Assembly (NCBI GenBank): GCA_018066285.1
Contig: JAGHRS010000001.1
Location: 1 to 40,804 of the forward strand
Length of the DNA: 40,804 nt
Source: Candidatus Treponema caballi
GTDB taxonomy: Bacteria; Spirochaetota; Spirochaetia; Treponematales; Treponemataceae
Direction of reading: 5' to 3'
In this document: positions 22,673 through 31,212 of the stretch, one piece after another
Layout: the number at the start of each line of letters is the position of its first letter
Numbering within the stretch: the first letter of the stretch is position 1
Notes under the pieces: model-generated
Database searches by the model: none
What the model was told of the DNA's origin: nothing
What the model saw: the letters and a program-made list of their open reading frames with translations, nothing else
Position numbers and translations under genes: made by a program

Positions 22673-22718
22673 CAATATATACTAAATGTGGCGTTTTGTC
22701 CACATTTAGTATATATTG
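22673..22718. repeat. Perfect 19-bp inverted repeat with 8-nt spacer
   Basis: 22673-22691 is exactly complementary to 22700-22718; the spacer is CGTTTTGT. The arms include TTAGTATATA, which overlaps in sequence with the phage promoter motif. It lies between convergent stops, 8 nt from the tape-measure stop. No T-run follows, so it is not a standard terminator. Confidence 0.75.
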
Positions 22719-22726
22719 TGGATAAC

Positions 22727-24670
22727 TTACTTTCCAAAGTTTCCGCTTGATGTTGTAGTGAAACTTACCCCCGGAGCCTTTCCACTTACAGAACCTGTCA
22801 GACCTGGTGCCATAGCAACATTCAGATTTACATCTGACACGCTTTCTTCACGGCTGTATGCCATACGGTCTCCCTGAGTTACAGGAGCATCAGCGGTCAA
22901 AGATGCCTTAAGCCCGGAAATTTTATCCGCACCCATTCCAATATATTTCCCGATACCAGGAATATGACTCAACACACCAAGCAGATTTTCAATAGGTGTT
23001 AATACAAAGCTTAAAATCGCAGCTCCTATATTTTTTAAGGCAGTAATAAAACCACCGCCTGTAAAAAACTCTTTCACCTTTACAAGCTTTTCAATCACCA
23101 TATCAAAAACACCGACAAGTTTTTCCCAAGCCGCAACAAAGAACGAACCTATTGCTTCACCAACAGACTTTATCCATTCCCAGCATGTTTTCAAGGCTGC
23201 AGTTACTATATCCCAATTCATTGCAAGTGCAACCACTATTCCAATTAATGCTGCAATTGCAACAGCAATTATCGTTATAGGGTTTGCAAGCATAGCAGCA
23301 TGAAGCACAGCCATTCCAGCAGACAATGCTTTTACAACCTCGACAATTTTCATTATTGAAATTAATCCCATCATTGCCACTTTATAGGCTTCAATTCCTA
23401 CAATAAGCGGAATTATTAATCCTTTCATTTTCCACAACACAGAAACAATTCCACCGATAACATCAAACACTCTTGTTAAAGTTGCAATAAGCGGTGCAGG
23501 GTCAAAATTCTGAACGTAAGTTATAAGATTCTGCAAAGCTTCAGACCCCTGATTTTTGAACGCTTCAACAAACTTGAATCCAAGTTCTGTAAGTCCTGAC
23601 TTCAATACATTGATTTGGTTGGCAATACTTCCACGCATTACAGCCGCCATTTGCGCCGCCGCACCTGTTGAACTTATCAACGTTGCCTCATAAGCTTTCA
23701 TAGCTTCTGCACCCTGAGCAAGAATAATATTCATTGCCTTTCCACCACGAACACCAAATACAGAATCCAGGAATGTACTTCTTTCAACTCCACTCATAGA
23801 TGCAGTTTTTTCTTCAATCTGAGCAATAATGTCATAAAGGTTCAGGAAGTTCCCTTCTGCATCCGCAATTGAAACTCCATATCCTGCAAGAATATCCTGC
23901 TTCTTTCCTTTTGCAAGTTCAGTAAATACAGCCTGAAGAGCAGTACCAGCAGAACTTCCTTTAATACCGGCATTTGCAAGAGCACCAATTGCAGCTGACA
24001 ATGTCTCAGCACTCTGTCCTGCTGCTGTAAATCCTGGACCCGCATATTTAATTGCTTCGAACATATCTGTGAGTGAAGTATTTGCAGTGCTGGCAGTCTT
24101 CGCCATAACATCCGAAACCCGCTGAAGATTTCCAGCTGTTGCATCCAGATTAAACGCCCCAAGCGCATCAGTAGCAATATCAACAGCCGTTGTCAGGTCA
24201 GTTCCTGCAGCTGTTGCAAGGTCTGTTGTTCCGGCAAGCAGAGCCATAGCAGTTTCACTTGTCATACCGGCATAAGCCATTTTTGTTAATGCCCCAGCAG
24301 TATCAACTGCATTAAACTCAGTCACGGCCGCAACATCACGGGCAGTTTTTCCCAGAGCTTCCATCGAAGCGCCAAAAGACTCGGATGTTGAATCCAAGTC
24401 TTTAAACAAAGCACCTGAAGATGTAATAGCCTGGTCAAACTCTATGTACTGCTTTGTAGCTGAAGCAATGCCCACTCCCAAAGCAGCAAACGCACCCACT
24501 GCAGCACCTTTCACCGCAGTTTTTGCAGCACTACCTATGGCTGACATACGCAACTCTGCTTTCTTCATTGCCCTTGCCGCTACATCTCCCTGCTGCGAGA
24601 TAGACTTCATCGGAGCAGTTGCATTATCAATAATTCTGAATACCGCATCAATTGCGTACTGTGTCGCCAT
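22727..24670 (-). CDS. Tail tape measure protein, TP901 type (647 aa)
   Basis: ATG at 24670 with AAGGAAAATAGAT upstream. The N-terminal third is alanine-rich and helical with AVTEFNAVDTAGALTKMAYA and GTDLTTAVDIATDALGAFNL, and the segment VSDVMAKTASTANTSLTDMF is typical of the TP901 tape-measure core. Two to three hydrophobic segments lie at about residues 410-500 (IIPLIVGIEAYKVAMMGLI; ANPITIIAVAIAALIGIVVA), as usual for tape measures. 647 residues would specify a tail of roughly 100 nm if fully helical. It sits 2 nt after the frameshifted chaperone frame. Confidence 0.93.
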   Translation of the reverse strand: MATQYAIDAVFRIIDNATAPMKSISQQGDVAARAMKKAELRMSAIGSAAKTAVKGAAVGAFAALGVGIASATKQYIEFDQAITSSGALFKDLDSTSESFGASMEALGKTARDVAAVTEFNAVDTAGALTKMAYAGMTSETAMALLAGTTDLATAAGTDLTTAVDIATDALGAFNLDATAGNLQRVSDVMAKTASTANTSLTDMFEAIKYAGPGFTAAGQSAETLSAAIGALANAGIKGSSAGTALQAVFTELAKGKKQDILAGYGVSIADAEGNFLNLYDIIAQIEEKTASMSGVERSTFLDSVFGVRGGKAMNIILAQGAEAMKAYEATLISSTGAAAQMAAVMRGSIANQINVLKSGLTELGFKFVEAFKNQGSEALQNLITYVQNFDPAPLIATLTRVFDVIGGIVSVLWKMKGLIIPLIVGIEAYKVAMMGLISIMKIVEVVKALSAGMAVLHAAMLANPITIIAVAIAALIGIVVALAMNWDIVTAALKTCWEWIKSVGEAIGSFFVAAWEKLVGVFDMVIEKLVKVKEFFTGGGFITALKNIGAAILSFVLTPIENLLGVLSHIPGIGKYIGMGADKISGLKASLTADAPVTQGDRMAYSREESVSDVNLNVAMAPGLTGSVSGKAPGVSFTTTSSGNFGK

Positions 24671-24672
24671 AT

Positions 24673-25304
24673 CTATTTTCCTTTTTTATCCTGAGCATTT
24701 TTTTGAATCTTACAAAGCCCGTCTATTGTCGGGTCGTAAAAAAAATGCATCATTTCTAGCGTCATTTCTTCAGGTCTAACAGGAATATTGAAATCCGAAT
24801 AAATCTGAAGCATCATAGTCTGTATAGCAGTCTTACCATACAGCTTTTTACGGGCGCCTTTTACGGCGCATTCCGCACAAATCAGACTAAAAAAAGTGCA
24901 ACCACCTGAGAAAGGAAGCCCCAGTCTTTAGCATCCATCTTGGAAATCCATCCTACATCTTTTCCAATAAGGGCAGAAATTGCCTGCTGGGTTTTATGCA
25001 TCTTTTCAGTGTCTTTTTTTCCGTCCATTCCAATCCAAAGCTTTCCGTCAGGATGTCCCACGTGAATTGTCGTTCCGGCAACACCTTCAGCACCAAACTT
25101 TGAAAGAGTCAGGTCAAAACATTCTGCATCTACCACCAGACGCCCTTTTTTCAAAAGTGACATAAACTTCTTTTTTGCACTTTCAAACACAGTTACCTGA
25201 TCTTCAGACATTGAAGATACATCTGTTTCAAGTTCGTTTTCTTCACACCAAGACAGAAATTCTTTTTCTGCCATTTCATCAGTCATTTTGTTTTCTTCAG
25301 CCAT
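24673..25304 (-). CDS. Tail assembly chaperone, -1 frameshift product
   Basis: The short form ends at 24882. At 24889-24895 its codons CTT-TTT-TTA form the heptamer T-TTT-TTA. Slipping back one base opens a frame of about 70 residues (SLICAECAVKGARKK... ending NAQDKKGK) that closes at 24673, 2 nt before the tape-measure ATG. A GCGCC/GGCGC stem-loop begins about 18 nt downstream of the slip site. This matches the G/GT pair made before the tape measure in many tailed phages. The frame extension is seen; the slippage is inferred. Confidence 0.82.
24882..25304 (-). CDS. Tail assembly chaperone, short form (140 aa)
   Basis: AGGAGTATGTAAA precedes the ATG. The protein is acidic and helical at its N-terminus (EMAEKEFLSWCEENELETDV), as in tail chaperones that coat the tape measure. 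Its position right between the tube gene and the tape measure is the expected one. It ends in the slippery site. Its own family is not recognised by sequence, so identity rests on position and frameshift. Confidence 0.8.
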   Translation of the reverse strand: MAEENKMTDEMAEKEFLSWCEENELETDVSSMSEDQVTVFESAKKKFMSLLKKGRLVVDAECFDLTLSKFGAEGVAGTTIHVGHPDGKLWIGMDGKKDTEKMHKTQQAISALIGKDVGWISKMDAKDWGFLSQVVALFLV

Positions 25305-25337
25305 TTTACATACTCCTTTTATAGCTTTAAAAAATCT

Positions 25338-25368
25338 AAAAAAATGGGCAGGGTATTAACCCCACCCA
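25338..25368 (-). terminator. Terminator between tail tube and chaperone genes
   Basis: On the minus strand TGGGTGGGGT pairs with ACCCTGCCCA (eight of ten pairs) around TAAT, followed by T7. It would reduce transcription into the chaperone and tape-measure genes relative to tube and sheath, which are needed in many more copies. Confidence 0.7.
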
Positions 25369-25400
25369 CCAAACACAAACCAGTCCAGAAGACCAGGTTT

Positions 25401-25775
25401 TTACAGTTTTTCCAGTGTACCTTCGAACGAAAGTTCCAGAGTGTTTTCAGCACTCGAAACGTCATTCTTGTCAGTAATCTGCATACTGCCCGAAAGAACA
25501 GTACCGTCAACCTTAGTACCTGTTACCGGGAAAAAGTCCAGCGAGTTCTGACACTGTTCAATAAATTCCAGGTCATCACGGCTGTCATCAATATTGATAT
25601 TGATTCCCGAAATAGCACCGCTCACGCGGGTTTTCTTCTGCTGCATTGTTCCGTCACCCTGCACCAGAATTTCATTTTCAAACCCACCTGAAAGATGATA
25701 ATTTACATCGTCATCTGCTTTACATGTAAAGCGACGTCCATTGATTGTTATTGATTCCCATGCACCACTTGCCAT
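25401..25775 (-). CDS. Tail tube protein, Mu gpM-like (124 aa)
   Basis: ATG 2 nt after the sheath stop, with GGAGGTAAC upstream. It reads WESITINGRRFTCKADDDVN, then FENEILVQGDGTMQQKKTRV, a beta-rich pattern of the phage tail tube (Mu gpM/FII-like). Length of 124 is within the usual 115-170. It would form the inner tube through which DNA passes. Confidence 0.88.
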   Translation of the reverse strand: MASGAWESITINGRRFTCKADDDVNYHLSGGFENEILVQGDGTMQQKKTRVSGAISGININIDDSRDDLEFIEQCQNSLDFFPVTGTKVDGTVLSGSMQITDKNDVSSAENTLELSFEGTLEKL

Positions 25776-25777
25776 GA

Positions 25778-27247
25778 TTAGTTACCTCCCAGGTAGAAGC
25801 CGTAGTAAATGTCACCTGAGCAAACTTCAACGTTTCCGCTGAGTTTTACAGGGAATGTTACATTCAGGCGTTTTGGATTTTCGCTGTCAATTTCAGCTTT
25901 AAGACCATCTTTTGTGAACTCTGTATCCTGAATAATTGCTTTGTCCGCAAGAGTTTTTGCCAGGGTAAGAAGTTCAGATTTAACCATTTTTGGCTGAATT
26001 GCTTTAGGGTTCGAAGTCACTGTATTGTCTTCAACCAGTGGAGCGGCTTTCTTTTCGTCTGCTTCCAGAATAAGGCGCATGTTGTAAACAATATTCATCA
26101 GTTTGATGATATCTACAACATAACGGCGAGAAGGGAATTTTCCTTCAGAAACCGGATGATACATTGTGATAATATCATTCAGTTCTGCAACACTGCCTGT
26201 TTTGATGTTTGTTGAAGCACCTTTTGAAACCGACATGTTACGTGTATTGTAGTTTTCCTGAACTGCATCAGGACCTGCATTCAGTCCGGAAAGCTGACCT
26301 TTATAACCACAAGCTGGGTTTGAATCAGCTGTAGTCAGAATGTCATTTACCATTGCTTTTGCAGCAATTACATAAGGCAATTCACGAGAACCAACCGAAG
26401 TAATCAGTGCATTTACATAGTCGTTTGGACGTGCATCTGTTACAGCTGTACGTGCGGCATAGCCGTCTGTACATCCCCAGAAGAAAAGACATGGCTTTTT
26501 AACCAGAGTATCCCAGCGACCTTCACCGAATACAAAAGCTTTTTCAAGCTTAGCATCATCGTTGTAGTTGAAAGCACAAAGAAATGCTGTTTCCCATACT
26601 TCACCAACTTTTGCAAGAGCAACATCAATATCAGGATCCACAGCACCATTTGCCATTGCTTCTGTTGAGAAAACAAGCCCTGGAACATCAGCTTCGATTG
26701 CAATTGTAATTGCATTTCCTACAGTTCCGGCTGCTTTTGCAGTCAGGATAAGATTTCCTTCTGAAACGTCTCCTGCAGATACAGGCATATCAAGATTTGC
26801 ATTGATTGCATCCTTAATTGCAGAAAGAACAGCTGCAGCATTTGAACCTGAAGCAACCGCAAATTCAGCAGATACACCGCCGATATAAACCTTACCGCTT
26901 CCAAGCTTTGTTGCAGTTCCTTCACATCCAATTTTTCCTGTAGCCTGTACTGCATTATCAGCTTCAGACAGAGGATAGAATGTTACAGGGAACGAAGCAC
27001 CTTTTCCCGAAATAGGAAAAAGCTGTTTAGCGATAAGATGGAGTGGAGAACCATAGCCGTATCTATCACCAATCTCTGCGGCAGATCCCTCACATTCATA
27101 CTTGTCTGTGCCATAGGTTACCCCATGATTACCCAGACCAATTACAGCAAGTCTCTGGCTCAGCATCTGAGCAGCACCTGCATTAAAATTTTTGTAGCTG
27201 ACCTGCACGCCTGTTACGCGAGAGATAGCACTAGCAGAAACACCCAT
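25778..27247 (-). CDS. Contractile tail sheath, Mu gpL-like (489 aa)
   Basis: AGGAGGAATCACC precedes the ATG. The N-terminus RVTGVQVSYKNFNAGAAQ and the segment RLAVIGLGNHGVTYG followed by GDRYGYGSPLHLIAKQLFPI are typical of Mu/P2-type sheath subunits. Middle beta-rich domains extend to about residue 200, and the C-terminal part (RLNVTFPVKLSGNVEVCSGD) carries the strand exchanged with neighbours in sheath assembly. Its presence establishes a myovirus. Length is in the family range. Confidence 0.92.
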   Translation of the reverse strand: MGVSASAISRVTGVQVSYKNFNAGAAQMLSQRLAVIGLGNHGVTYGTDKYECEGSAAEIGDRYGYGSPLHLIAKQLFPISGKGASFPVTFYPLSEADNAVQATGKIGCEGTATKLGSGKVYIGGVSAEFAVASGSNAAAVLSAIKDAINANLDMPVSAGDVSEGNLILTAKAAGTVGNAITIAIEADVPGLVFSTEAMANGAVDPDIDVALAKVGEVWETAFLCAFNYNDDAKLEKAFVFGEGRWDTLVKKPCLFFWGCTDGYAARTAVTDARPNDYVNALITSVGSRELPYVIAAKAMVNDILTTADSNPACGYKGQLSGLNAGPDAVQENYNTRNMSVSKGASTNIKTGSVAELNDIITMYHPVSEGKFPSRRYVVDIIKLMNIVYNMRLILEADEKKAAPLVEDNTVTSNPKAIQPKMVKSELLTLAKTLADKAIIQDTEFTKDGLKAEIDSENPKRLNVTFPVKLSGNVEVCSGDIYYGFYLGGN

Positions 27248-27264
27248 GGTGATTCCTCCTTTAT

Positions 27265-27885
27265 TTAATTCACTACAATCTGACCCAAATCATCCAAAAT
27301 CGTAACAGGAATAATTTCAAGAATTTCCCCTGTAGTTCTTGGTGCGTTTTGGTCAAATGTAACATCCAATGTTATTCGCACCTGACTCACCTTTACGGCA
27401 CTATCAGCCATATTCGGTGCGCCACCTTCCATACTTTTTATTTCAGTCCCTGAAACAAGACCCCGTAAAAGAAGGTAAGTGTATGCATCAGATTTAAGAA
27501 TCCGGCGCACACAGCGTGCAAGCTTCCATGCTTTCAACGAAGCTTTTCTTCCGGCAAACTTGCCGTCATAGTTTCCAATTGCGTATAAATCAATTCTGTA
27601 TGTTGCAGTCTCTTTTGTTGTATTAACTTTTGCAGACCCTGATTCATTCCGTGTCTGGTCAAGCCAGACATTCACAATCGGGAATATATTTAAGTCACTG
27701 CCCGCAGCAAGTGGCTCATCATTTTCAATGTAAGTCGTAACCTTGTAATCCTCTGCTACAGGGTCACCATCTGTAACCGCCATCTGATATTGGTTTTCCA
27801 TTTCCAAATCAAGAATGCCGGCTATCTGCTCCCGGATTATTTCAAAAGCATCCGGCTCATTTAATCTTTCTGTTATTTTTGCCAT
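27265..27885 (-). CDS. Tail terminator/completion-type protein (206 aa)
   Basis: The ATG at 27885 forms a TGATG overlap with the preceding stop, so it is preferred over an in-frame start at 27909. The segment AYTYLLLRGLVSGTEI and the C-terminal QVRITLDVTFDQNAPRTTG fit the Mu gp37/gpU-type tail terminator, which caps tube and sheath below the neck. Position between head-tail joining genes and the sheath supports this. Family call is from pattern and position. Confidence 0.68.
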   Translation of the reverse strand: MAKITERLNEPDAFEIIREQIAGILDLEMENQYQMAVTDGDPVAEDYKVTTYIENDEPLAAGSDLNIFPIVNVWLDQTRNESGSAKVNTTKETATYRIDLYAIGNYDGKFAGRKASLKAWKLARCVRRILKSDAYTYLLLRGLVSGTEIKSMEGGAPNMADSAVKVSQVRITLDVTFDQNAPRTTGEILEIIPVTILDDLGQIVVN

Positions 27886-28250
27886 CAACTTAAATCCAGA
27901 CTCAACCAAACCCGACCTACACCCAGTGTTCGGTCAGGTTCAAAACGGGTAACATACAGAGTCCACTCGCGACCGGATAGATCGGAGTATGACAACCGCC
28001 AGCCGCGGCCGGGCTCTGCATATCTCCCGTTAATTCCCACCATAGAAGACATGCGCCACACAGCACAAACTGTGCGGCCCGCTACTGCATTCCCATCAAG
28101 GTCCAGCAAGTAACCAATGTCATCAACATTGCCGTTCACTTTATATTCGTTTCCGGCAACGTCCGTGAAAGTCACTGGAACAGCAAAGCCGTTTTCAGAA
28201 TCTTCCAATGTCATTGCAAGGTCTTTTTCGGCCAGCTGTCTCAAGTTCAT
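27885..28250 (-). CDS. Head-tail connector-like protein (121 aa)
   Basis: The sequence starts NLRQLAEKDLAMTLEDSENG and continues with AVPVTFTDVAGNEYKVNGNV and GYLLDLDGNAVAGRTVCAV; such beta-rich, FII-like proteins commonly follow the capsid genes and attach the tail. It overlaps the next gene by one base and begins one base after the preceding gene. This is a positional and general-fold assignment. Confidence 0.68.
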   Translation of the reverse strand: MNLRQLAEKDLAMTLEDSENGFAVPVTFTDVAGNEYKVNGNVDDIGYLLDLDGNAVAGRTVCAVWRMSSMVGINGRYAEPGRGWRLSYSDLSGREWTLYVTRFEPDRTLGVGRVWLSLDLS

Positions 28251-28508
28251 TTACACGTCCCTTTTTTTTGAAGTTTTCGGTGAAGATGTTTCTGTGTCTT
28301 TTGTTTCTGTTACTGCATCCGGGGTCTTTGTTTCCGGAGCCTTCACTTTTTCTTCGCCTGATTCAATAATTCTGCCCTTACTTACAAGAGCTGCAAGAAC
28401 AGTTTTGTCTGCAAACACAGCAGCAGGGATTTCATCACCGCCCTGATAAATAAAACCATCTGCTGTAAAACTGTTGCCAGGGGCAACAGTGTATTTTTTT
28501 CCAGCCAT
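28251..28508 (-). CDS. Small head protein of gpFI-like position (85 aa)
   Basis: Residues 1-50 are a small beta domain (GKKYTVAPGNSFTADGFIYQ) and residues 55-85 a Thr/Lys/Glu-rich tail. It occupies the position between the capsid protein and the FII-like connector where lambda has FI, which helps deliver the head to terminase. No clear sequence match. It starts 3 nt after the capsid stop. Confidence 0.55.
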   Translation of the reverse strand: MAGKKYTVAPGNSFTADGFIYQGGDEIPAAVFADKTVLAALVSKGRIIESGEEKVKAPETKTPDAVTETKDTETSSPKTSKKRDV

Positions 28509-28511
28509 TTA

Positions 28512-29603
28512 CTATGCCAGTACAGTCAGACAACCGAAGGCGTCGATTGATACCGGAATAGAGAGTGGGCGGCTCTTAGCTTCAGCCATGAATGTATCTG
28601 CTTTTTCATCTTCGTAAACACGGTTGTTTACGCGGATTGAACCATCATAGAAAACTTCAGAAGGCATTACAGAAGTAAATGGTTCTTTCATACCGAGTGA
28701 AGGAACTCCACCGTATACTGTACGGAAATCCAGATCTTCGATTGCGGCTGTAATAACAACTTTCTTTGAATCCATATAGCGGTATTTTGTTGTGCCATTA
28801 ACTTTTTCATAAGAATCGTTGTATACATACATATCAAGTCTGTCAGTACCAATATTGATATAACCCATGTAGCGACCACCCTTGTTTTTAAGTCCAGGGT
28901 TAAGGGCACCAAGATTAAGACCATCAACTTTAACTGCATTCTGGAAATCTGCATTCTTAATTGCGGCATTCCATGCATCGCGTCCAAAGATAGCAATCTG
29001 AGCATCAACTTTTCCGTCATCCTGAATTGCTTCGCAAACAGCCTGGATGTCAGCCAAAGGATTTGCACCTGCAGCATCCCATTTGTTTGTTACAGTAGGG
29101 AAGTGTGAAGCTTTTACAGGATAAGCCAGAACGTAAGCATCGTTTCCGTTTTCATCCTGAAGAGTAACAGTACCTGTCTGGAGAATCTGTGCTGCCTGAA
29201 GTTCAACAGTTTCTTTAATCATTTTGTGAAGCTTCACAAAGTTCTTGAAGAGTTTTCCGAACAGGCGAGCTTTCCATGCACCAACAACTTCTGCGTTGTC
29301 TTTTTCGCCAGGCTGACGTTCCATAAGACCATAAAGATCTACAGGCATTGCCAGGTTGATTGAAGGTGGAGTGAATTCTTTTGTTGTAAAGTCTTCTGCA
29401 GACATTACAATTGCACCTGTATTGCGGTTTTTCATTGTTGGAGCAACTTTCATTCCGTTGCGTTCAATGTCGATTTCTACAGTGTCTGTATCTGTGTAAT
29501 CTTCTTCTGTTGTTTTAAAGAATGTAGAAAAGAATCCTCTTTTCTGCATTGAGCGTTCATCTGTGAACTTTTTAAGAATAGTTGTAATCATCTTTCCAGC
29601 CAT
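28512..29603 (-). CDS. Major capsid protein, lambda gpE type (363 aa)
   Basis: AAGGAGAAATATC precedes the ATG. Segments such as EDFTTKEFTPPSINLAMPVD and AWKARLFGKLFKNFVKLHKM, and a C-terminal VKLHK-AQIL core followed by FRTVYGGVPSLG, fit the Phage_cap_E family (lambda gpE). The expected length is about 340. Located after gpD-like decoration and protease/scaffold genes as in lambda. It would build an HK97-fold icosahedral head. Confidence 0.92.
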   Translation of the reverse strand: MAGKMITTILKKFTDERSMQKRGFFSTFFKTTEEDYTDTDTVEIDIERNGMKVAPTMKNRNTGAIVMSAEDFTTKEFTPPSINLAMPVDLYGLMERQPGEKDNAEVVGAWKARLFGKLFKNFVKLHKMIKETVELQAAQILQTGTVTLQDENGNDAYVLAYPVKASHFPTVTNKWDAAGANPLADIQAVCEAIQDDGKVDAQIAIFGRDAWNAAIKNADFQNAVKVDGLNLGALNPGLKNKGGRYMGYINIGTDRLDMYVYNDSYEKVNGTTKYRYMDSKKVVITAAIEDLDFRTVYGGVPSLGMKEPFTSVMPSEVFYDGSIRVNNRVYEDEKADTFMAEAKSRPLSIPVSIDAFGCLTVLA

Positions 29604-29614
29604 GATATTTCTCC

Positions 29615-29968
29615 TTACTGATTGTCCAGCTGACCAACCTGTTTAACTGTTACAGGAATGATTGAATTTTTACGAAGTGCGTTAAGTGCAGCATCTGTTG
29701 CAACTGCATCACCCAGGAAGCAAAGACCACCATCAACACGTCCTGAAATAAGAACGCGGTCTGCAACACCAGCAGAAGATGCTGTAACATCATTTACACA
29801 TACAGCGAGTGGTTTTTCCAGATCTTCAGCTGTTGCGGCTGAATATTTGCCTGAAGCGTAAGCAAGAATTGTTCCTGCTTTTACTACGCCAGTTCCCGAA
29901 ATAAGAACTGACTGGAAGTCATTGTTGCCAAGCTGAAGCTGGCGGTAAGAGTTGTTTGTAACTTTCAT
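29615..29968 (-). CDS. Head decoration protein, lambda gpD-like (117 aa)
   Basis: The sequence VLISGTGVVKAGTILAYASG with KPLAVCVNDVTAS and DRVLISGRVDGGLCFL is typical of the gpD (HDPD) fold, which trims at capsid threefolds. Length of 117 is close to lambda's 110. It sits between the protease and the capsid gene as in lambda. Confidence 0.88.
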   Translation of the reverse strand: MKVTNNSYRQLQLGNNDFQSVLISGTGVVKAGTILAYASGKYSAATAEDLEKPLAVCVNDVTASSAGVADRVLISGRVDGGLCFLGDAVATDAALNALRKNSIIPVTVKQVGQLDNQ

Positions 29969-29971
29969 GTT

Positions 29972-30343
29972 TTAACCTCTGATTCCAAGTGCTTTATTGA
30001 AAGCTTTAAGTTCTGCATCTTCTTCAGTTTCCTGTTCAGGAGTCTGAATAGCGTCAGGATTTTCAGCTTCACGCAGAGCTGCAAGTTTTTTTGCACTTGC
30101 TTCAACTTCTGCGGCTTCTTTTTCTTTCAGTGTTTTACAGAATGTTTCGTGATAAGCTGCAACCACTGAATCCTCACTGCATTTAGCTCCGCTTTCGATG
30201 AAAGGGAGTGCAGCCTTAATGTCGCCAGAATCTCCGGCCATCTTCAAATGAGCCTGGATTCTTGAACGTTCTGCATCAGCACCTTCTTTGCAGGCTGCTG
30301 CATAAACGTCAGGGCACTGAGCCTTGAGTTCTTCCAAAGTCAT
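29972..30343 (-). CDS. Nested scaffold protein, Nu3-like internal start (123 aa)
   Basis: In frame with the protease gene, the ATG at 30343 (Met 251, MTLEELKAQCPDVYAAAC) is preceded by AAGGAG 8 nt away, far better than expected by chance within a coding region. The product is an acidic helical protein ending in EEDAELKAFNKALGIRG, as in phage scaffolds. In lambda, Nu3 is made from gene C in the same way. Translation from this start is inferred. Confidence 0.72.
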   Translation of the reverse strand: MTLEELKAQCPDVYAAACKEGADAERSRIQAHLKMAGDSGDIKAALPFIESGAKCSEDSVVAAYHETFCKTLKEKEAAEVEASAKKLAALREAENPDAIQTPEQETEEDAELKAFNKALGIRG

Positions 30344-31093
30344 AACTTCGGTCTCCTTATTTGCAGCAACCGCTGCATTGATATTTTCTGCCGGCTTTTC
30401 AGCAGGCATTGATTCCATAATTTTGATACAGGCAGCAATAGCAGAGGCATGATTCTTTGCACTGTTTTCTGCTTCTCTTCGGAACTTCAGTTTCATGCTT
30501 CCGAATTTATTTCTGAAATCTGCGTACTTTGCCGATTTTGCAACAGTGAAGTCTTCTTCACTCTGTTCAACTTCATCAACCAGAACATCTGCAAAACCGT
30601 TTTCAACAATCTCTTTGCCATAAAAGAAAGTATCAGCATCCATCCATGCTTTGATTTCATCACGTGTCTTACCTGTTGCACGTGTATAAATGTCACGCTG
30701 AAGTTCATCAACTCTTAAAATCTGAACAGCTTCATCTTCAAATTCGCGGTGATCACCCACAGCAATAGTCCAGCAGTTATGAATCATGTAAATAGAGTTG
30801 TCTTCAACAGTGATTTTGTTTTCAGGATTTCCGGCTTTGGCAGCAAGAGCAAGCATAGAAGCGCATGATGCAGCCATACCGATAATGTAGGTTTCGATTT
30901 TGTTTTCTTTCTTGCGTGCCAGATTGCGGATTGCATTGAACATAGGCACCATTGCATAAAAATCACCACCAGGAGAATCAATTGTAATTTTCACATCATC
31001 TCCGGGCTGAACTTCTGCGAGAGCATTTGAAAGTTCGTCTGGCTGTAATCCCCACCAGCCACCGATTTCTTTATCAATCAGGATTTCTTTCAT
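29972..31093 (-). CDS. Head maturation protease, ClpP/S14 type, fused to scaffold (373 aa)
   Basis: The ClpP-like serine protease domain spans about 1-190: TIDSPGGDFYAM, catalytic Ser in GMAASCASMLALA, His in YMIHNCWTIAVGD and Asp in the ADTFFYGKEIVENGFAD part. From residue about 200 the protein becomes helical, with a nested scaffold (see 29972-30343). It processes scaffold and capsid during prohead assembly. Promoter motif 27 nt upstream of the ATG; ribosome site weak (GAGAG). Confidence 0.92.
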   Translation of the reverse strand: MKEILIDKEIGGWWGLQPDELSNALAEVQPGDDVKITIDSPGGDFYAMVPMFNAIRNLARKKENKIETYIIGMAASCASMLALAAKAGNPENKITVEDNSIYMIHNCWTIAVGDHREFEDEAVQILRVDELQRDIYTRATGKTRDEIKAWMDADTFFYGKEIVENGFADVLVDEVEQSEEDFTVAKSAKYADFRNKFGSMKLKFRREAENSAKNHASAIAACIKIMESMPAEKPAENINAAVAANKETEVMTLEELKAQCPDVYAAACKEGADAERSRIQAHLKMAGDSGDIKAALPFIESGAKCSEDSVVAAYHETFCKTLKEKEAAEVEASAKKLAALREAENPDAIQTPEQETEEDAELKAFNKALGIRG

Positions 31094-31120
31094 ACTCTCA
31101 ACTTTAATTTTGAAAAACAG

Positions 31121-31135
31121 TCAAAACTATATACT
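31121..31135 (-). promoter_or_regulatory. Putative phage promoter element, capsid-tail operon
   Basis: Minus-strand AGTATATAGTTTTGA, 27 nt before the protease ATG and just downstream of a terminator (31152-31191), so a new transcript should start here. An A/T run precedes it. Confidence 0.7.
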
Positions 31136-31151
31136 AAAAAAAAAAATTTAT

Positions 31152-31191
31152 AAAAAAAAGGGCAGAATTAAAAAACTTTTAACTCTGCCCC
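31152..31191 (-). terminator. Terminator of the lysis operon
   Basis: GGGCAGA (31160-31166) and TCTGCCC (31184-31190) form the stem; on the minus strand eight T residues follow. It is 20 nt beyond the last lysis gene stop. Confidence 0.85.
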
Positions 31192-31212
31192 AAAGGAGAT
31201 ATTTATGTATGT

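Noticed and set aside
22673..22718. Standard rho-independent terminator
   Set aside because: Stem is AT-rich without a following T-run; a stronger terminator lies 35 nt away.
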